Made by a program: the position numbers and the translations under genes. A stretch of 64,000 nucleotides of DNA from Duganella aceris (lineage in GTDB: Bacteria; Pseudomonadota; Gammaproteobacteria; Burkholderiales; Burkholderiaceae_D), in the NCBI RefSeq assembly GCF_011090165.1, contig NZ_JAADJT010000002.1, positions 521,220 through 585,219 of the forward strand, read 5' to 3'. The notes beneath the pieces are model-generated. The model saw only the letters and a list, made by a program, of their open reading frames with translations. It made no database searches and was not told where the DNA came from. Positions 45,870 to 54,788 of this stretch are shown here, in pieces; position 1 is the first letter of the stretch; every line of letters starts with the position of its first letter.

Positions 45870-46478
45870 TCAGGCGGACTTGCGGCGACGCGCGGCGAAA
45901 CCGACCAGGCCCAGGCCGCCCAGCAGCATGGCGTAGGTCTCCGGTTCCGGCACGGCGGTCACATTGATGTTATCGAACGCGTAGATGCGCACCAGTCCTT
46001 CGTTCCACGACAGCGAGGTCAGGTTGGTGAAGGATGAGCCGAAGGTGAAGGTCTTCCAGTTGGCGGTGTTGAGCGTGAACGACTGCATCACCGTCGACGA
46101 ATCCGCCTTGGTGCCGGTGAACGTCACGGTCCAGTTGGAGAAGCTCGGCGCGCGCAGCAGATCGATCGAGCCGATCGAGAAAGCCGAGCCCGCGGTCAGC
46201 GTGGTGGTGGCAAGCGAGGTGGCGGCCATCGCGTACGAGCCGGCGTTGTAGGTGATATCCGCGACGACGAGCGAGTTGACCGGGAAAGGCCCCGAACTTT
46301 GCAGCGTGAAACCGTCTTCGGTATAGCTGCTTCCGAAAGAACTGCCCAACCAATTGATATGGTTGAGTTGGCTGACCGATGCGGCATCGAAATCGATGGT
46401 GGTCGCTTGTGCTCCGACGGCGGTCAGCAGGGTCGCGGCTGCGGCGGCGGTTTTCAGCAAGTTGAGCGTAGTTTTCAA
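45870..46478 (-). CDS. PEP-CTERM sorting-domain exported protein 2
   Basis: This 202-residue protein has a signal peptide (MKTTLNLLKTAAAAATLLTA, GAQA-T), a Ser/Thr-rich beta body, and a C-terminal VPEPETYAMLLGG, hydrophobic helix and RRRKSA tail recognised by exosortase. It is probably secreted and linked to exopolysaccharide. The 231-base region to the next gene holds only its AT-rich upstream region. Confidence 0.88.
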   Translation of the reverse strand: MKTTLNLLKTAAAAATLLTAVGAQATTIDFDAASVSQLNHINWLGSSFGSSYTEDGFTLQSSGPFPVNSLVVADITYNAGSYAMAATSLATTTLTAGSAFSIGSIDLLRAPSFSNWTVTFTGTKADSSTVMQSFTLNTANWKTFTFGSSFTNLTSLSWNEGLVRIYAFDNINVTAVPEPETYAMLLGGLGLVGFAARRRKSA

Positions 46479-46709
46479 GGCAATACTCCAAAGCGAAGTT
46501 TTTATGGTTCCGGACCTGCTTGCAGTCCATCTTGTCCGGTCCGCGATGTCTGGGCGAGGCCGATACTTGCAAGTAAATCACGAAACATTCCAAATTGACA
46601 TAAATATTTTCAATTTATTATCGCTTGAAAACCGTATTGTTCAGTTCGGAAATGCTTGTGGGGCATGGAGCCAAAAAAACATCATGAAGTGCCTAGGAGT
46701 AACGTTGTG

Positions 46710-47249
46710 TCAACGCGACAGGCGCTGCAACAGCGCTTCCGGTTCGGCCTCGACCATCATCAAGGTGGCGTGCTGCGGGCGGATGAAGCCTTGCTCGGTG
46801 GCATGCCGAATGAAGCCGGCCAAGCCGTCATAAAAACCGTCGACGTTGAGCAGGCCGATCGGCTTGGCGTGGATGCCCAGTTGCGACCAGGTCAGCATCT
46901 CGAACAATTCCTCCAGCGTGCCCATGCCGCCCGGCATGGCGATGAAGCCATCCGACAACTGCGCCATCATCGCCTTGCGCTCGTGCATGTCCTTGACGAT
47001 GAACTGGCGCGTCAGGCCGGTGTGGCCCACCTCGCGCTCCACCAGCGCGGTCGGGATCACGCCGGTGACCTCGCCGCCGACGCGCAGGACCTCGTCGGCG
47101 ATGATGCCCATCAGGCCGACATTGCCGCCGCCGTAGACCAGCGCCAGATCCTGCGCCACCATCGCCCGGCCCAAGGCACGCGCCGCCTCGGCGTAACGGG
47201 GCGAGACGCCGGCGTTGGCGCCGCAATACACACAAATCGATTTACTCAC
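46710..47249 (-). CDS. LOG family protein (TIGR00730 Rossmann fold)
   Basis: This 179-residue protein has the family motifs GGGNVGLMG and PGGMGTLEELFEMLTW (PGGxGTxxE) of nucleoside-5'-monophosphate phosphoribohydrolases, known in plants and bacteria for releasing cytokinin-type bases. Bacterial members act mainly on AMP-like nucleotides. The start is GTG 47249, overlapping the stop of the upstream TPR gene (GTGA). Confidence 0.88.
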   Translation of the reverse strand: MSKSICVYCGANAGVSPRYAEAARALGRAMVAQDLALVYGGGNVGLMGIIADEVLRVGGEVTGVIPTALVEREVGHTGLTRQFIVKDMHERKAMMAQLSDGFIAMPGGMGTLEELFEMLTWSQLGIHAKPIGLLNVDGFYDGLAGFIRHATEQGFIRPQHATLMMVEAEPEALLQRLSR

Positions 47250-48031
47250 GCTGGTTTTTCCTCTTGTAGTTCTTTCTGCGCCGCCGCCTGGTCCAGCCGC
47301 TCGGTGGCATCGCGCACCTCGCAACCAACCGCCTGTTCCAGCAAGGCATGCGCCTCCGCCTGCTTCTTCTTCCCTTCCAGCATCAGCAGCGCGCGCGCGT
47401 ACTGGACCCGGGCGATCGACGAATCGGGACTCAGCGCCAGTCCGGCCTGGAACTGGCGGTAGCCCTCCTCCTTCTTGACGCCATAGGTCAGGCCGGCCAG
47501 CACGGCGCCCGCCTTGTCGATGATCTCGGCGTGATACACGCCCAGTGCGACATGCGCGTCGGCGCGGGTCGGCGCCAGCCGCACCGTGGTGTCGAGGCTG
47601 CGCTTGACCTTGACGCCGAGGCCTTGCGCCAGCGCCTTCATCACCGAGATGCCGCGCGAATACTGGCCCAGCGCATACGCGTGCCAGTAGTAGCCGGACG
47701 GATTGTCCGGCTGCTCCAGCTGCTGCCTCAGACAGCGCTCGGCCACGCATTCGAAGGTGGCCAGCTTTTTCTTTTCGTTCGGTTCCAGGTAGTTGGCGTA
47801 CATGCAGATGGCCTTGTGCGCCACCGCGTAGCCGTTGACGCCGACGTCCAGGCCGAGCCGCGCGGCCCGTTCGAACTCGCCGGCGTGAAACGCGATCCAT
47901 GCCTGCACCAGCGCCGGATGGGCCGGGAACGGTTCCTGGTCGCCGCCATGCAGCGTGGCCCAGGCGGCGCGCAAAGTCTCCGGCGTGTAGCGGAACGCTG
48001 GATCGGGATACGGAAAGGGGGTCCATGCCAT
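47246..48031 (-). CDS. TPR-like soluble protein of unknown function
   Basis: This 261-residue helical protein has repeat-like segments (EFERAARLGLDVGVNGYAVAHKA, SSIARVQYARALLMLEGKKKQAEA) resembling TPR units. Trp-rich N terminus MAWTPFPYPDPAFRY. I recognise no enzyme motif. It is coupled to the LOG gene by a 4-base GTGA overlap and follows the TetR gene after 17 bases, so these three are probably co-transcribed. Confidence 0.75.
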   Translation of the reverse strand: MAWTPFPYPDPAFRYTPETLRAAWATLHGGDQEPFPAHPALVQAWIAFHAGEFERAARLGLDVGVNGYAVAHKAICMYANYLEPNEKKKLATFECVAERCLRQQLEQPDNPSGYYWHAYALGQYSRGISVMKALAQGLGVKVKRSLDTTVRLAPTRADAHVALGVYHAEIIDKAGAVLAGLTYGVKKEEGYRQFQAGLALSPDSSIARVQYARALLMLEGKKKQAEAHALLEQAVGCEVRDATERLDQAAAQKELQEEKPA

Positions 48032-48048
48032 CGCGGCCTCCGTTGAGC

Positions 48049-48714
48049 TTACTTCAGCTTCTTCAGATATTCTTCGGACAGTTTCTGGAACAGCAAACTG
48101 GTCTCATTGCGCAGGTACGGGCCGATCTGCGACAGCACCTGGTAGCAGCCGCGCGCCAGCGCATCGGCCATCGATTGCTGCTCGCTGTATTTGCGCGGGT
48201 TGCGCACGTATTCGTACGACAGCCAATAAGTCGCCACCACCACCATATTGGTGGCCATGGCGTCGATGGCGTTGTCGGACGCCTCCAGCGATTTCTCGCT
48301 GCGCAAGTCTTCGCACAGCTGCTTGGCCACTTTGATCTTGTGCGCCAGGATTTGCTTGAAGTGCAGTTCGAGCTTGCGGTTGCGCGACAGCAGGTCGTTC
48401 AGGTCGCGGTAGAAAAAGCGGTAGCGCCAGATCAGTTCGAACATCAGGTGCAGGTACAGCCAGACGTCCTCGATGTTGGAGCGGCGGCCGTTGGGCACGG
48501 TCAGGATGCGTTCGATTTCGGCTTCGAACTGGACGAAGATCGAGTTGACGATGTCGTCCTTGTTACGAAAATGGTAGTACAAGTTCCCCGGCGAGATATT
48601 CATCTCTTCGGCGATCACCGTGGTGGTGATGTTCGGTTCGCCGAATTCATTAAACAAGCGCAGTGACAGTTCAAGTATGCGTTCGCGGGTACGGCGGGGT
48701 GCTTTTTGTAGCAT
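48049..48714 (-). CDS. TetR family transcriptional regulator
   Basis: This 221-residue repressor has a helix-turn-helix at residues about 12-56 (RILELSLRLFNEFGEPNITTTVIAEEMNIS, then NLYYHFRNKDDIV) and a ligand domain of the group with the FYRDLNDLLSRN motif, often linked to lipid or storage-polymer metabolism. ATG 48714 is preferred; an earlier in-frame start at 48783 would run through the promoter. A perfect CCTGTACAGG lies 47 bases upstream and may be its operator. Confidence 0.88.
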   Translation of the reverse strand: MLQKAPRRTRERILELSLRLFNEFGEPNITTTVIAEEMNISPGNLYYHFRNKDDIVNSIFVQFEAEIERILTVPNGRRSNIEDVWLYLHLMFELIWRYRFFYRDLNDLLSRNRKLELHFKQILAHKIKVAKQLCEDLRSEKSLEASDNAIDAMATNMVVVATYWLSYEYVRNPRKYSEQQSMADALARGCYQVLSQIGPYLRNETSLLFQKLSEEYLKKLK

Positions 48715-48760
48715 AGCAAGGAAACCTCTGTTTATTCTCCTGCAAGCATAACACCGATGT

Positions 48761-48770
48761 CCTGTACAGG
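48761..48770. promoter_or_regulatory. Palindrome upstream of the second tetR gene
   Basis: A perfect CCTGTACAGG with partial outer symmetry (ATGT and ACAT) sits in the gap before tetR. Autorepression is inferred. The rest of the 131-base gap holds a GC-rich stretch but no clear terminator. Confidence 0.4.
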
Positions 48771-48845
48771 TGAACATCCACACGCGAACTACCGTGATCG
48801 TCGGCTATTTTTTCGCCGCCTTGCTGGCCGGCTTCCCGGCGCGGC

Positions 48846-50060
48846 TCAGAATTTGGCGTCGGACAGCGCGTCGATCAGCGCCTTGTCGGGAAAGGTCTTG
48901 AGGCGGTAGCGGGCCGGGTAGCCTTCCTGGCTCTGGCTCAATTCCTCGACCTGCGCGCGCAGGTCGGCCCACGCCACCAGCTTGGTCTGCCCTTCGTCGC
49001 CGTCGACGCCGGTCGACAACGCCACCAGCTCCACTTCCGGCAGCAGCGTATCGACGCTGTCGGTCCAGACGCCATAGCTGACGTAACGCCCGGTGTCGTT
49101 CTTCTCGACCAGCGTGTAGTTGGCGACGAAGACATCGATGCCGAGTTGCTGATGGCGGATATCCAGCAATTTTTTCTGGCTGGCGTAGTCTTCCGCCAGA
49201 TAGATCTTTTGCAGGTTGCGCAGCGAGCCCAACAACTCCGCATCGTCGGGCACGTATTCCACCGCGCCGCCGTTCTGGAAACGGTACATCAACGCCGACA
49301 CCGCACGCCCATCCTCCTCGGCCAGCGTGTGCGCCAGCGCCAGCATCGCCGTCAGCCCGGCATGGTTGTTGGACGAGGCCACCAGCAAGCGATCGCGGGT
49401 CGGCATCATGACCACCGGCTCGCCGCCAACCTCCAACCGATAAAAAATGTCGGCGAACAGGATGCGCGAAGTGTCGTAGGAATCGCCCCAGGCGCCGACG
49501 TACAGGCCGGCCGAGACCGGCTCGAACTTCGCCACCGTGGCGTCGCGCAGGTTGTCGACGGCGGCGGCCAGCGCCTCGTCGAACGACACGCCCCAGTCGC
49601 TCAAGGTGGCGCCGGTCAGCGTCTGGATCGAGAATTCGCTGTCGTACGCCAGCATGATCACGCTGTCGCTGCTGAACGGCGCGCTGGCGTCGATGTACGG
49701 TTTGCCGGCGATCAGCGTCTCCGGCACCAGCCGCAGGTATTCCAGCGTGCCGCGCCCGCGCAGCACCGGCAGCAGCGCGCCGCGCGCTTCGGCGAAGGTG
49801 GGCGGCAGGCCGGAGGTCACGAAGGCCTTGACGAAGTTGGCCAGCAGCGCCGGCCGGGCGGCGCGCGGCGCGGCGTTGTATTCGCGGTAGACATTGTGCA
49901 GGTTGTAGATCGCCGGGCTGCCGCCGACGCCTTCCAGCCGGAACTCGGCGGCATCGTAGCGCAGCGGCGCGCCGTGGCCGCCGTCGGCGAAAGCCTGCAG
50001 CGCCAGCTTGGCGAATTTCTCGGGGGACGGCGGCGCGCGGAAGAAATCCAGAATGCCCAA
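48846..50060 (-). CDS. DUF1444-like protein coupled to the signalling protein
   Basis: This 404-residue protein begins GILDFFRAPPSPEKFAKLALQAF and matches the DUF1444/YtpQ pattern (IYNLHNVYREYNAAPRAARPALLANFV, TFAEARGALLPVLRGR, ALSTGVDGDE). It has no signal peptide or membrane helix. Function is unknown. The start is TTG 50060 with AAGGAA 7 bases upstream; the ribosome site lies inside the stop region of the preceding regulator gene, so translation is coupled. The pairing with a cyclic-di-GMP-type regulator hints at a signal output role, which is inference. Confidence 0.7.
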   Translation of the reverse strand: MGILDFFRAPPSPEKFAKLALQAFADGGHGAPLRYDAAEFRLEGVGGSPAIYNLHNVYREYNAAPRAARPALLANFVKAFVTSGLPPTFAEARGALLPVLRGRGTLEYLRLVPETLIAGKPYIDASAPFSSDSVIMLAYDSEFSIQTLTGATLSDWGVSFDEALAAAVDNLRDATVAKFEPVSAGLYVGAWGDSYDTSRILFADIFYRLEVGGEPVVMMPTRDRLLVASSNNHAGLTAMLALAHTLAEEDGRAVSALMYRFQNGGAVEYVPDDAELLGSLRNLQKIYLAEDYASQKKLLDIRHQQLGIDVFVANYTLVEKNDTGRYVSYGVWTDSVDTLLPEVELVALSTGVDGDEGQTKLVAWADLRAQVEELSQSQEGYPARYRLKTFPDKALIDALSDAKF

Positions 50061-50062
50061 GC

Positions 50063-53000
50063 TTATTCCTTGACGGTCTCGGCCAGCGCCTCGATCGGGC
50101 CGTGCGCGCTGGCGTGCAGGCGGAAGCCTTCGCGGATATTTTCCCGCAGCACCGCGCCCTTCCACGGCTTGGTGTAGAAGCGGTCGATGGCGCCGTGGTT
50201 GATCGCGGCCATGATCGGCGTCAGGTCGGCGTAGGCCGACAGCATGATGCGGAAGGTGTCCGGCGCCAGGTTCTTGACCCGCTCCATGAACTCGGTGCCG
50301 CTCATCAGCGGCATGCACTGGTCGCACAGGATCACCTGCACCCGGTGGCGCGCGAGAATATCGAAACCTTCGGCGGCGGTCTGCGCGGTCAGGATGCGGT
50401 AGCCGTCCTGCGACAGGAAATCGGTCAGCACGTCGAGCATGAAGGCGTCGTCGTCGACGATCAGCAGCGTCTGCTGTTCCTGCTGCGTCTCGTCGCTCGG
50501 CGCCTGCAGGTAGCGGCCTTCGCGCAGCATCGCCTCGAACTCGTCCTCGGGCAGCGGCCGGCTGAAGTAATAGCCCTGCATCTCGTCGCAGCCGTGGCGC
50601 CGCAGGTAGGACAGCTGCGCCTCCTTCTCGACGCCCTCGGCGATGACGTTGAGCTTGAGGCTGTGCGCCATGTTGATGATGGCCAGCACGATGGCGGCGT
50701 CGTCCGGATTGCTGGTGACTTCGCGCACGAAGGCGATGTCGATCTTCAGCTTGTCGATCGGGAAGCGCTTCAGATAGGCCAGCGACGAGTAGCCGGTGCC
50801 GAAGTCGTCGATCGAGATCTGGATCCCCAGCGCCTTCAGGTTCTGCAGCACGGTGATGGTTTCCTCGGCGTTGGACATCAGCGAGCTTTCGGTCAGCTCC
50901 AGCTCCAGCAGCTCGGGCGCGATGTCGTGCTCGCGGATGGCCTTGAGCACCTCTTCCTCCAGCCCGCCGACGAAGAACTGGATGCCGGAGACGTTGACCG
51001 ACAGCTGCACCGCGCCGACGTTGGTCTTGCCCCAGTGCGCGATCTTGCGGCAAGCCTCGTGGATCACCCAGGTGCCGACCCGCACGATCAGCCCGGTCTC
51101 TTCCAGGATCGGGATGAACAGCGCCGGAGAGATCATGCCGTGGCCGGGCCGCTTCCAGCGGATCAGCGCCTCGGCGCCGCTGATGCGGCCGCTGCCGATA
51201 TGCACCTTGGGCTGGAAGTGCAGCACGAATTCGTCGTTGTCGATGGCGCGCCGCAGCGCGTTCTCCAGGTCCAGCCGCGCCAGCGATTGCGCATTCATTT
51301 CGGCGGTGAAGAAGCGGAAGGCGTCGCGCCCGGCTTCCTTGGCGCGGTACATGGCGGTGTCGGCGTATTGGATCAGCGTATCGGACTCGACGCCGTCGTC
51401 CGGATACACCGAAATGCCGATGCTGGCGGTGACCGTCACCTCGTGGCCCTTGAGGTCGAACGGCCGGCGCAACGCCTCGCGGATCTTGTCGACCACCGCG
51501 ATGGCGTTCTGCGCGCCTTCGGGCAGCATCAGGATGGCGGCGAACTCGTCGCCGCCGAAACGGCCGATGGTGTCGCGCACCCGCAGACAATCCACCAGAC
51601 GGCTCGAGAACTGGCGCAGCAGCTCGTCGCCGATGGTGTGGCCCAGCGTGTCGTTGACGTTCTTGAAGCGGTCGACGTCGAGGAACAGTACCGCCAGCGA
51701 CCACTTGTGCTCGGCCGCCTGGCGCAGCGAGTGGCTCAGCGAATCGTAGAACTGGCTGCGGTTCGGCAGGCCGGTCAGCGTGTCGAAGTGGGCCAGCTTG
51801 AGCAGGCGCTGTTCGGCCTCCTTGCGCTCGGTGATGTCGCGCGCCACCGCCACCAGGATCCAGCTCGGGCCGGAGCGCAGGGTGCGGCGCTGCACCTCGA
51901 CCGCCAGCGGCGCGCCGTCGCCGCGATGCAGCAGCAGCTCGCTCATGGCGCCGCTCTGGTCGCCCGACAGCAGCTTGTCGTACAACTCCTCCAGCTTGTT
52001 CAGGCCGCCCTCCAGCGAGCGGTTCGGGCCGACCCGCAGGAAGTCCTCGCGCTCGAAGCCGAGCATGCGGCAGGCGGTGGCGTTGACGTCGACGAAGCAC
52101 ATGCCGGCGCGGTCGACCAGGAAGATGGCGTCGGCGGTGGCGTCCATCGCCAGCCGGAAGCGGCGCAGGTCTTCATCCAACCGTATGCGCGCGTTCATGT
52201 CCAGCGTCAGCTGGGCGTGGTGGCGCTTGATCTCGTCGTACAGCAGCAGGTTTTCGTAGGCCACCGAGATCTGCGCCGCGACGGTGGCGGCGACCCGCTC
52301 GTCGACTTCGGAAAAGCCGTCGGCGCCCAGTTTGTCGACCAGGTACAGCCAGCCGTGGGTGCGCTCGCGCGAGGCGATCGGCACGCCGAGAAACGAGTGC
52401 ACCGGCGGATGCGTCGGCGGCAGGCCGATGCTGGTCGGGTCGCCGCTGAGGTCGTTGATGCGCACCGGTTGCCGCTGATCCAGCAGGCCGCGCAGCACGC
52501 CGGCGCGCGGCGTCTGGGCGATCTGCCGGGTCGGCACGCCGGCGCCGCAGCTGGCGAAATACGCCAGCTCGGTGGCGCCCTGCTCCAGCATGCCGATGCA
52601 GGCATATTTGGAGACGCAGATGTTCTGCGCCACGCGGCAGCCGATCTCCACCAGCGCGCCCGGGTCGCGCTCGGCGCCCAGCTCGATGCCGAGCTCGATC
52701 AGCGCGGTCAGGCGCAGGCTCACCGCCTGCAGGCTCGACAGCGAATGCGACAGCCGCTGCGTCATGTGCGACAGGTTCTCCGGCGCGGCAGCGGCGGCGT
52801 CGGCGTCGCCCGCCATTTGCGAGATCAGCTGGCTGCTCGATTCCAGCTCGTCGAGATACTCGGCCACCTTGTGGTCGATGTTGTCGAAGCGGCCCGCGCG
52901 CGGCGGGTCCGGCGAGAACGCCGGCAGCGCGTCCTCTTCGGCCACCGCGGCCAGGCCCAGCGCCTCGTGCACGGTGCGCAGGATCACCTCCGGATCGGAC

Positions 53001-53710
53001 GGCTTCGGCAGCACCCAGCGCACGCCGCAGGACTGCGCCACCGCCGTCGCCTCGCGCTCGCGGTAGGTGGCGGTGTAGAAAATCACCGGCACGTCGGCCA
53101 GGTGCGGATTGGCGTGCAGCCGCGTGACGAATTCATAGCCGTCCATGTTGGGCATCAGGATGTCCGAGATCACCAGGTCCGGGCGCTCGGTCTGCACCAC
53201 CTTCAAGCCCTCGGCGCCGTTGGACGCCTCCAGCAGCCGGTGGCCGCCGTAGCTCAGCAGCGTCATCAGGAATTCGCGGTTCAGCACGTGATCGTCCACG
53301 ATCAGGATCGTGGCTATGTCGTTTTTAGGCGGGGTCGACATCGCCCCGTTCAAAAAAGACTCGATTTGTGTGACGAAGGTGTCCGGTTCGATCGGTTTGC
53401 CGATGTAGCCGTCGAAGCCGGCCTCCAGTAATTTCTCGCGGTCGCCGACCATGGCCAGCGCCGTCACCGCCAGCGCCGGGATGTGCGCGACGGCCGGGTC
53501 CGCTTTCAGCGCGGCCACCACGCCGTAGCCGTCCAGCTTGGGCAGGTGGACGTCGCAAATGATCAGGTCGGGCAACTCGCGCTGCGCCGCCGCCACCCCC
53601 GCTTCGCCGTCGCTGGCCGACAGCGGCGTATAGCCGAATGCGCGCAACAAATACACCATCAACTCCATGTTGGTGGCGTTGTCTTCTATGATCAGGATGC
53701 GTGCTGACAC
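50063..53710 (-). CDS. Hybrid regulator REC-REC-GAF-PAS-GGDEF-EAL-REC
   Basis: This 1,215-residue cytoplasmic protein has two N-terminal receiver domains (LIICDVHLPKLDGYG near residue 55; LVISDILMPNMDGYEF near 185), a GAF domain (about 340-500), a PAS domain (about 525-650), a diguanylate cyclase with intact RFGGDEFAAIL (about 725), an EAL domain with AEALIRWKRPG and DDFGTGYSSLAYLKRF (about 830-1080), and a third receiver (VILCDQCMPLMSG). The first receiver has acceptor Asp at about 53 and is of CheY type. Both cyclase and phosphodiesterase signatures look intact, so activity could be either. No histidine kinase is adjacent. Confidence 0.93.
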   Translation of the reverse strand: MSARILIIEDNATNMELMVYLLRAFGYTPLSASDGEAGVAAAQRELPDLIICDVHLPKLDGYGVVAALKADPAVAHIPALAVTALAMVGDREKLLEAGFDGYIGKPIEPDTFVTQIESFLNGAMSTPPKNDIATILIVDDHVLNREFLMTLLSYGGHRLLEASNGAEGLKVVQTERPDLVISDILMPNMDGYEFVTRLHANPHLADVPVIFYTATYREREATAVAQSCGVRWVLPKPSDPEVILRTVHEALGLAAVAEEDALPAFSPDPPRAGRFDNIDHKVAEYLDELESSSQLISQMAGDADAAAAAPENLSHMTQRLSHSLSSLQAVSLRLTALIELGIELGAERDPGALVEIGCRVAQNICVSKYACIGMLEQGATELAYFASCGAGVPTRQIAQTPRAGVLRGLLDQRQPVRINDLSGDPTSIGLPPTHPPVHSFLGVPIASRERTHGWLYLVDKLGADGFSEVDERVAATVAAQISVAYENLLLYDEIKRHHAQLTLDMNARIRLDEDLRRFRLAMDATADAIFLVDRAGMCFVDVNATACRMLGFEREDFLRVGPNRSLEGGLNKLEELYDKLLSGDQSGAMSELLLHRGDGAPLAVEVQRRTLRSGPSWILVAVARDITERKEAEQRLLKLAHFDTLTGLPNRSQFYDSLSHSLRQAAEHKWSLAVLFLDVDRFKNVNDTLGHTIGDELLRQFSSRLVDCLRVRDTIGRFGGDEFAAILMLPEGAQNAIAVVDKIREALRRPFDLKGHEVTVTASIGISVYPDDGVESDTLIQYADTAMYRAKEAGRDAFRFFTAEMNAQSLARLDLENALRRAIDNDEFVLHFQPKVHIGSGRISGAEALIRWKRPGHGMISPALFIPILEETGLIVRVGTWVIHEACRKIAHWGKTNVGAVQLSVNVSGIQFFVGGLEEEVLKAIREHDIAPELLELELTESSLMSNAEETITVLQNLKALGIQISIDDFGTGYSSLAYLKRFPIDKLKIDIAFVREVTSNPDDAAIVLAIINMAHSLKLNVIAEGVEKEAQLSYLRRHGCDEMQGYYFSRPLPEDEFEAMLREGRYLQAPSDETQQEQQTLLIVDDDAFMLDVLTDFLSQDGYRILTAQTAAEGFDILARHRVQVILCDQCMPLMSGTEFMERVKNLAPDTFRIMLSAYADLTPIMAAINHGAIDRFYTKPWKGAVLRENIREGFRLHASAHGPIEALAETVKE

Positions 53711-53845
53711 GTTGGAACTCCCTTGCTTTTCTATTGATGGGCCTTGGCAACTTCCTCACCATAGTACCCGCAAAACCGATGCCCGCGTGGACGCCTCATA
53801 GGGAATAACCATACAGCAACAGGAAACGGAAATACTCACACAAAA

Positions 53846-54754
53846 TCACCGCCGCGCGGCGGCTTCGATTTCCTGTAGCGCGGCGCGCATGATTTCCGGG
53901 TGACGCCCCAGCGCCACGTGGCCTATGGCGCCGAACACCAGATTGCGCGCCCCCGGCAGCGCGCTGGAATCCTGCGGCGCGACGATGTTATCGTGGACAG
54001 AATAAATGGAAATGAACAACGTCCGTTGCAAATCTGCCTCAGATGCATCCAGCAAGTTAAGCCATTCGCTGCCGCGCCGCATCTGCACCGCGTTGCAGCC
54101 GGGACCGAAGTGCGCCAGCGCCGTGCCGTAATGCGGCGTGCCGAGCGTCAGCACGCGCGCGACGCGGTCGTGGCCGTGCCGGCGCAGATAGGCGCGCGCC
54201 ACCAGCCCGCCCATGCTGTGCCCGACGACGACGACCTGCGCGCTGCCGGTTTCCGCGCACAGCCGCTCGACCGCCGCGTGCACCTGCGGCACGAAGTCGT
54301 CGATGGCGGCGCCGGGCGGCTCCAGGTCGATGCCGTAGTGGCTGATGCGCGCCCGGGTCAGCGACTTGCTCATCGGAAGCCAGTAGCCGCTGTTGCAGGC
54401 GTAGCCGTGGATCAGCAGCACCGGCAAGCCGCGCGCCTGCGGCTGCAGGCGCAGGCCGATCGGATGCAGCATGTACCACGACGAGGTCAGCATCGAGGAC
54501 AGGAATTCGTGCAGGAACAGTCCGAGCGCGCGCGCCGGATCGAGCGCGTGCGCGGCCGGCGTGACGCTGCCGGCGCGCCGGCTCATCAGAAAGTTGTTGG
54601 CCGAGATCCCCGCCCGAACCAGCAGCACCACGGCGAAGCCCAGCGCCAGGCTGGCCGGCCATGCGCAATGCCACCAGACGTGGGCGCCGGCCGCCAGCGC
54701 CAGCATGGCGCCGGCCTGGAGCACCAGCAGCAGGATGATCATGCGTTTAATCAT
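53846..54754 (-). CDS. Membrane-anchored alpha/beta hydrolase (lipase-like)
   Basis: This 302-residue protein has two N-terminal hydrophobic helices (residues about 4-22 and 30-50) followed by an alpha/beta hydrolase domain with oxyanion HGYACNSGYW, nucleophile elbow GHSMGG (about residue 178), Asp in SVHDNIV and His in GAIGHVALG. The fold suggests a triacylglycerol lipase or esterase facing the cytoplasm or periplasm. Substrate unknown. Confidence 0.85.
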   Translation of the reverse strand: MIKRMIILLLVLQAGAMLALAAGAHVWWHCAWPASLALGFAVVLLVRAGISANNFLMSRRAGSVTPAAHALDPARALGLFLHEFLSSMLTSSWYMLHPIGLRLQPQARGLPVLLIHGYACNSGYWLPMSKSLTRARISHYGIDLEPPGAAIDDFVPQVHAAVERLCAETGSAQVVVVGHSMGGLVARAYLRRHGHDRVARVLTLGTPHYGTALAHFGPGCNAVQMRRGSEWLNLLDASEADLQRTLFISIYSVHDNIVAPQDSSALPGARNLVFGAIGHVALGRHPEIMRAALQEIEAAARR

Positions 54755-54788
54755 GCCGCATGATACCGCGCCGCGCCGTGCGCGCCCG

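Noticed and set aside
50102..53431. 1,109-codon open frame on the plus strand opposite the REC/GGDEF/EAL gene
   Set aside because: All recognisable domains are on the minus strand; the plus-strand product has no domain or ribosome site.
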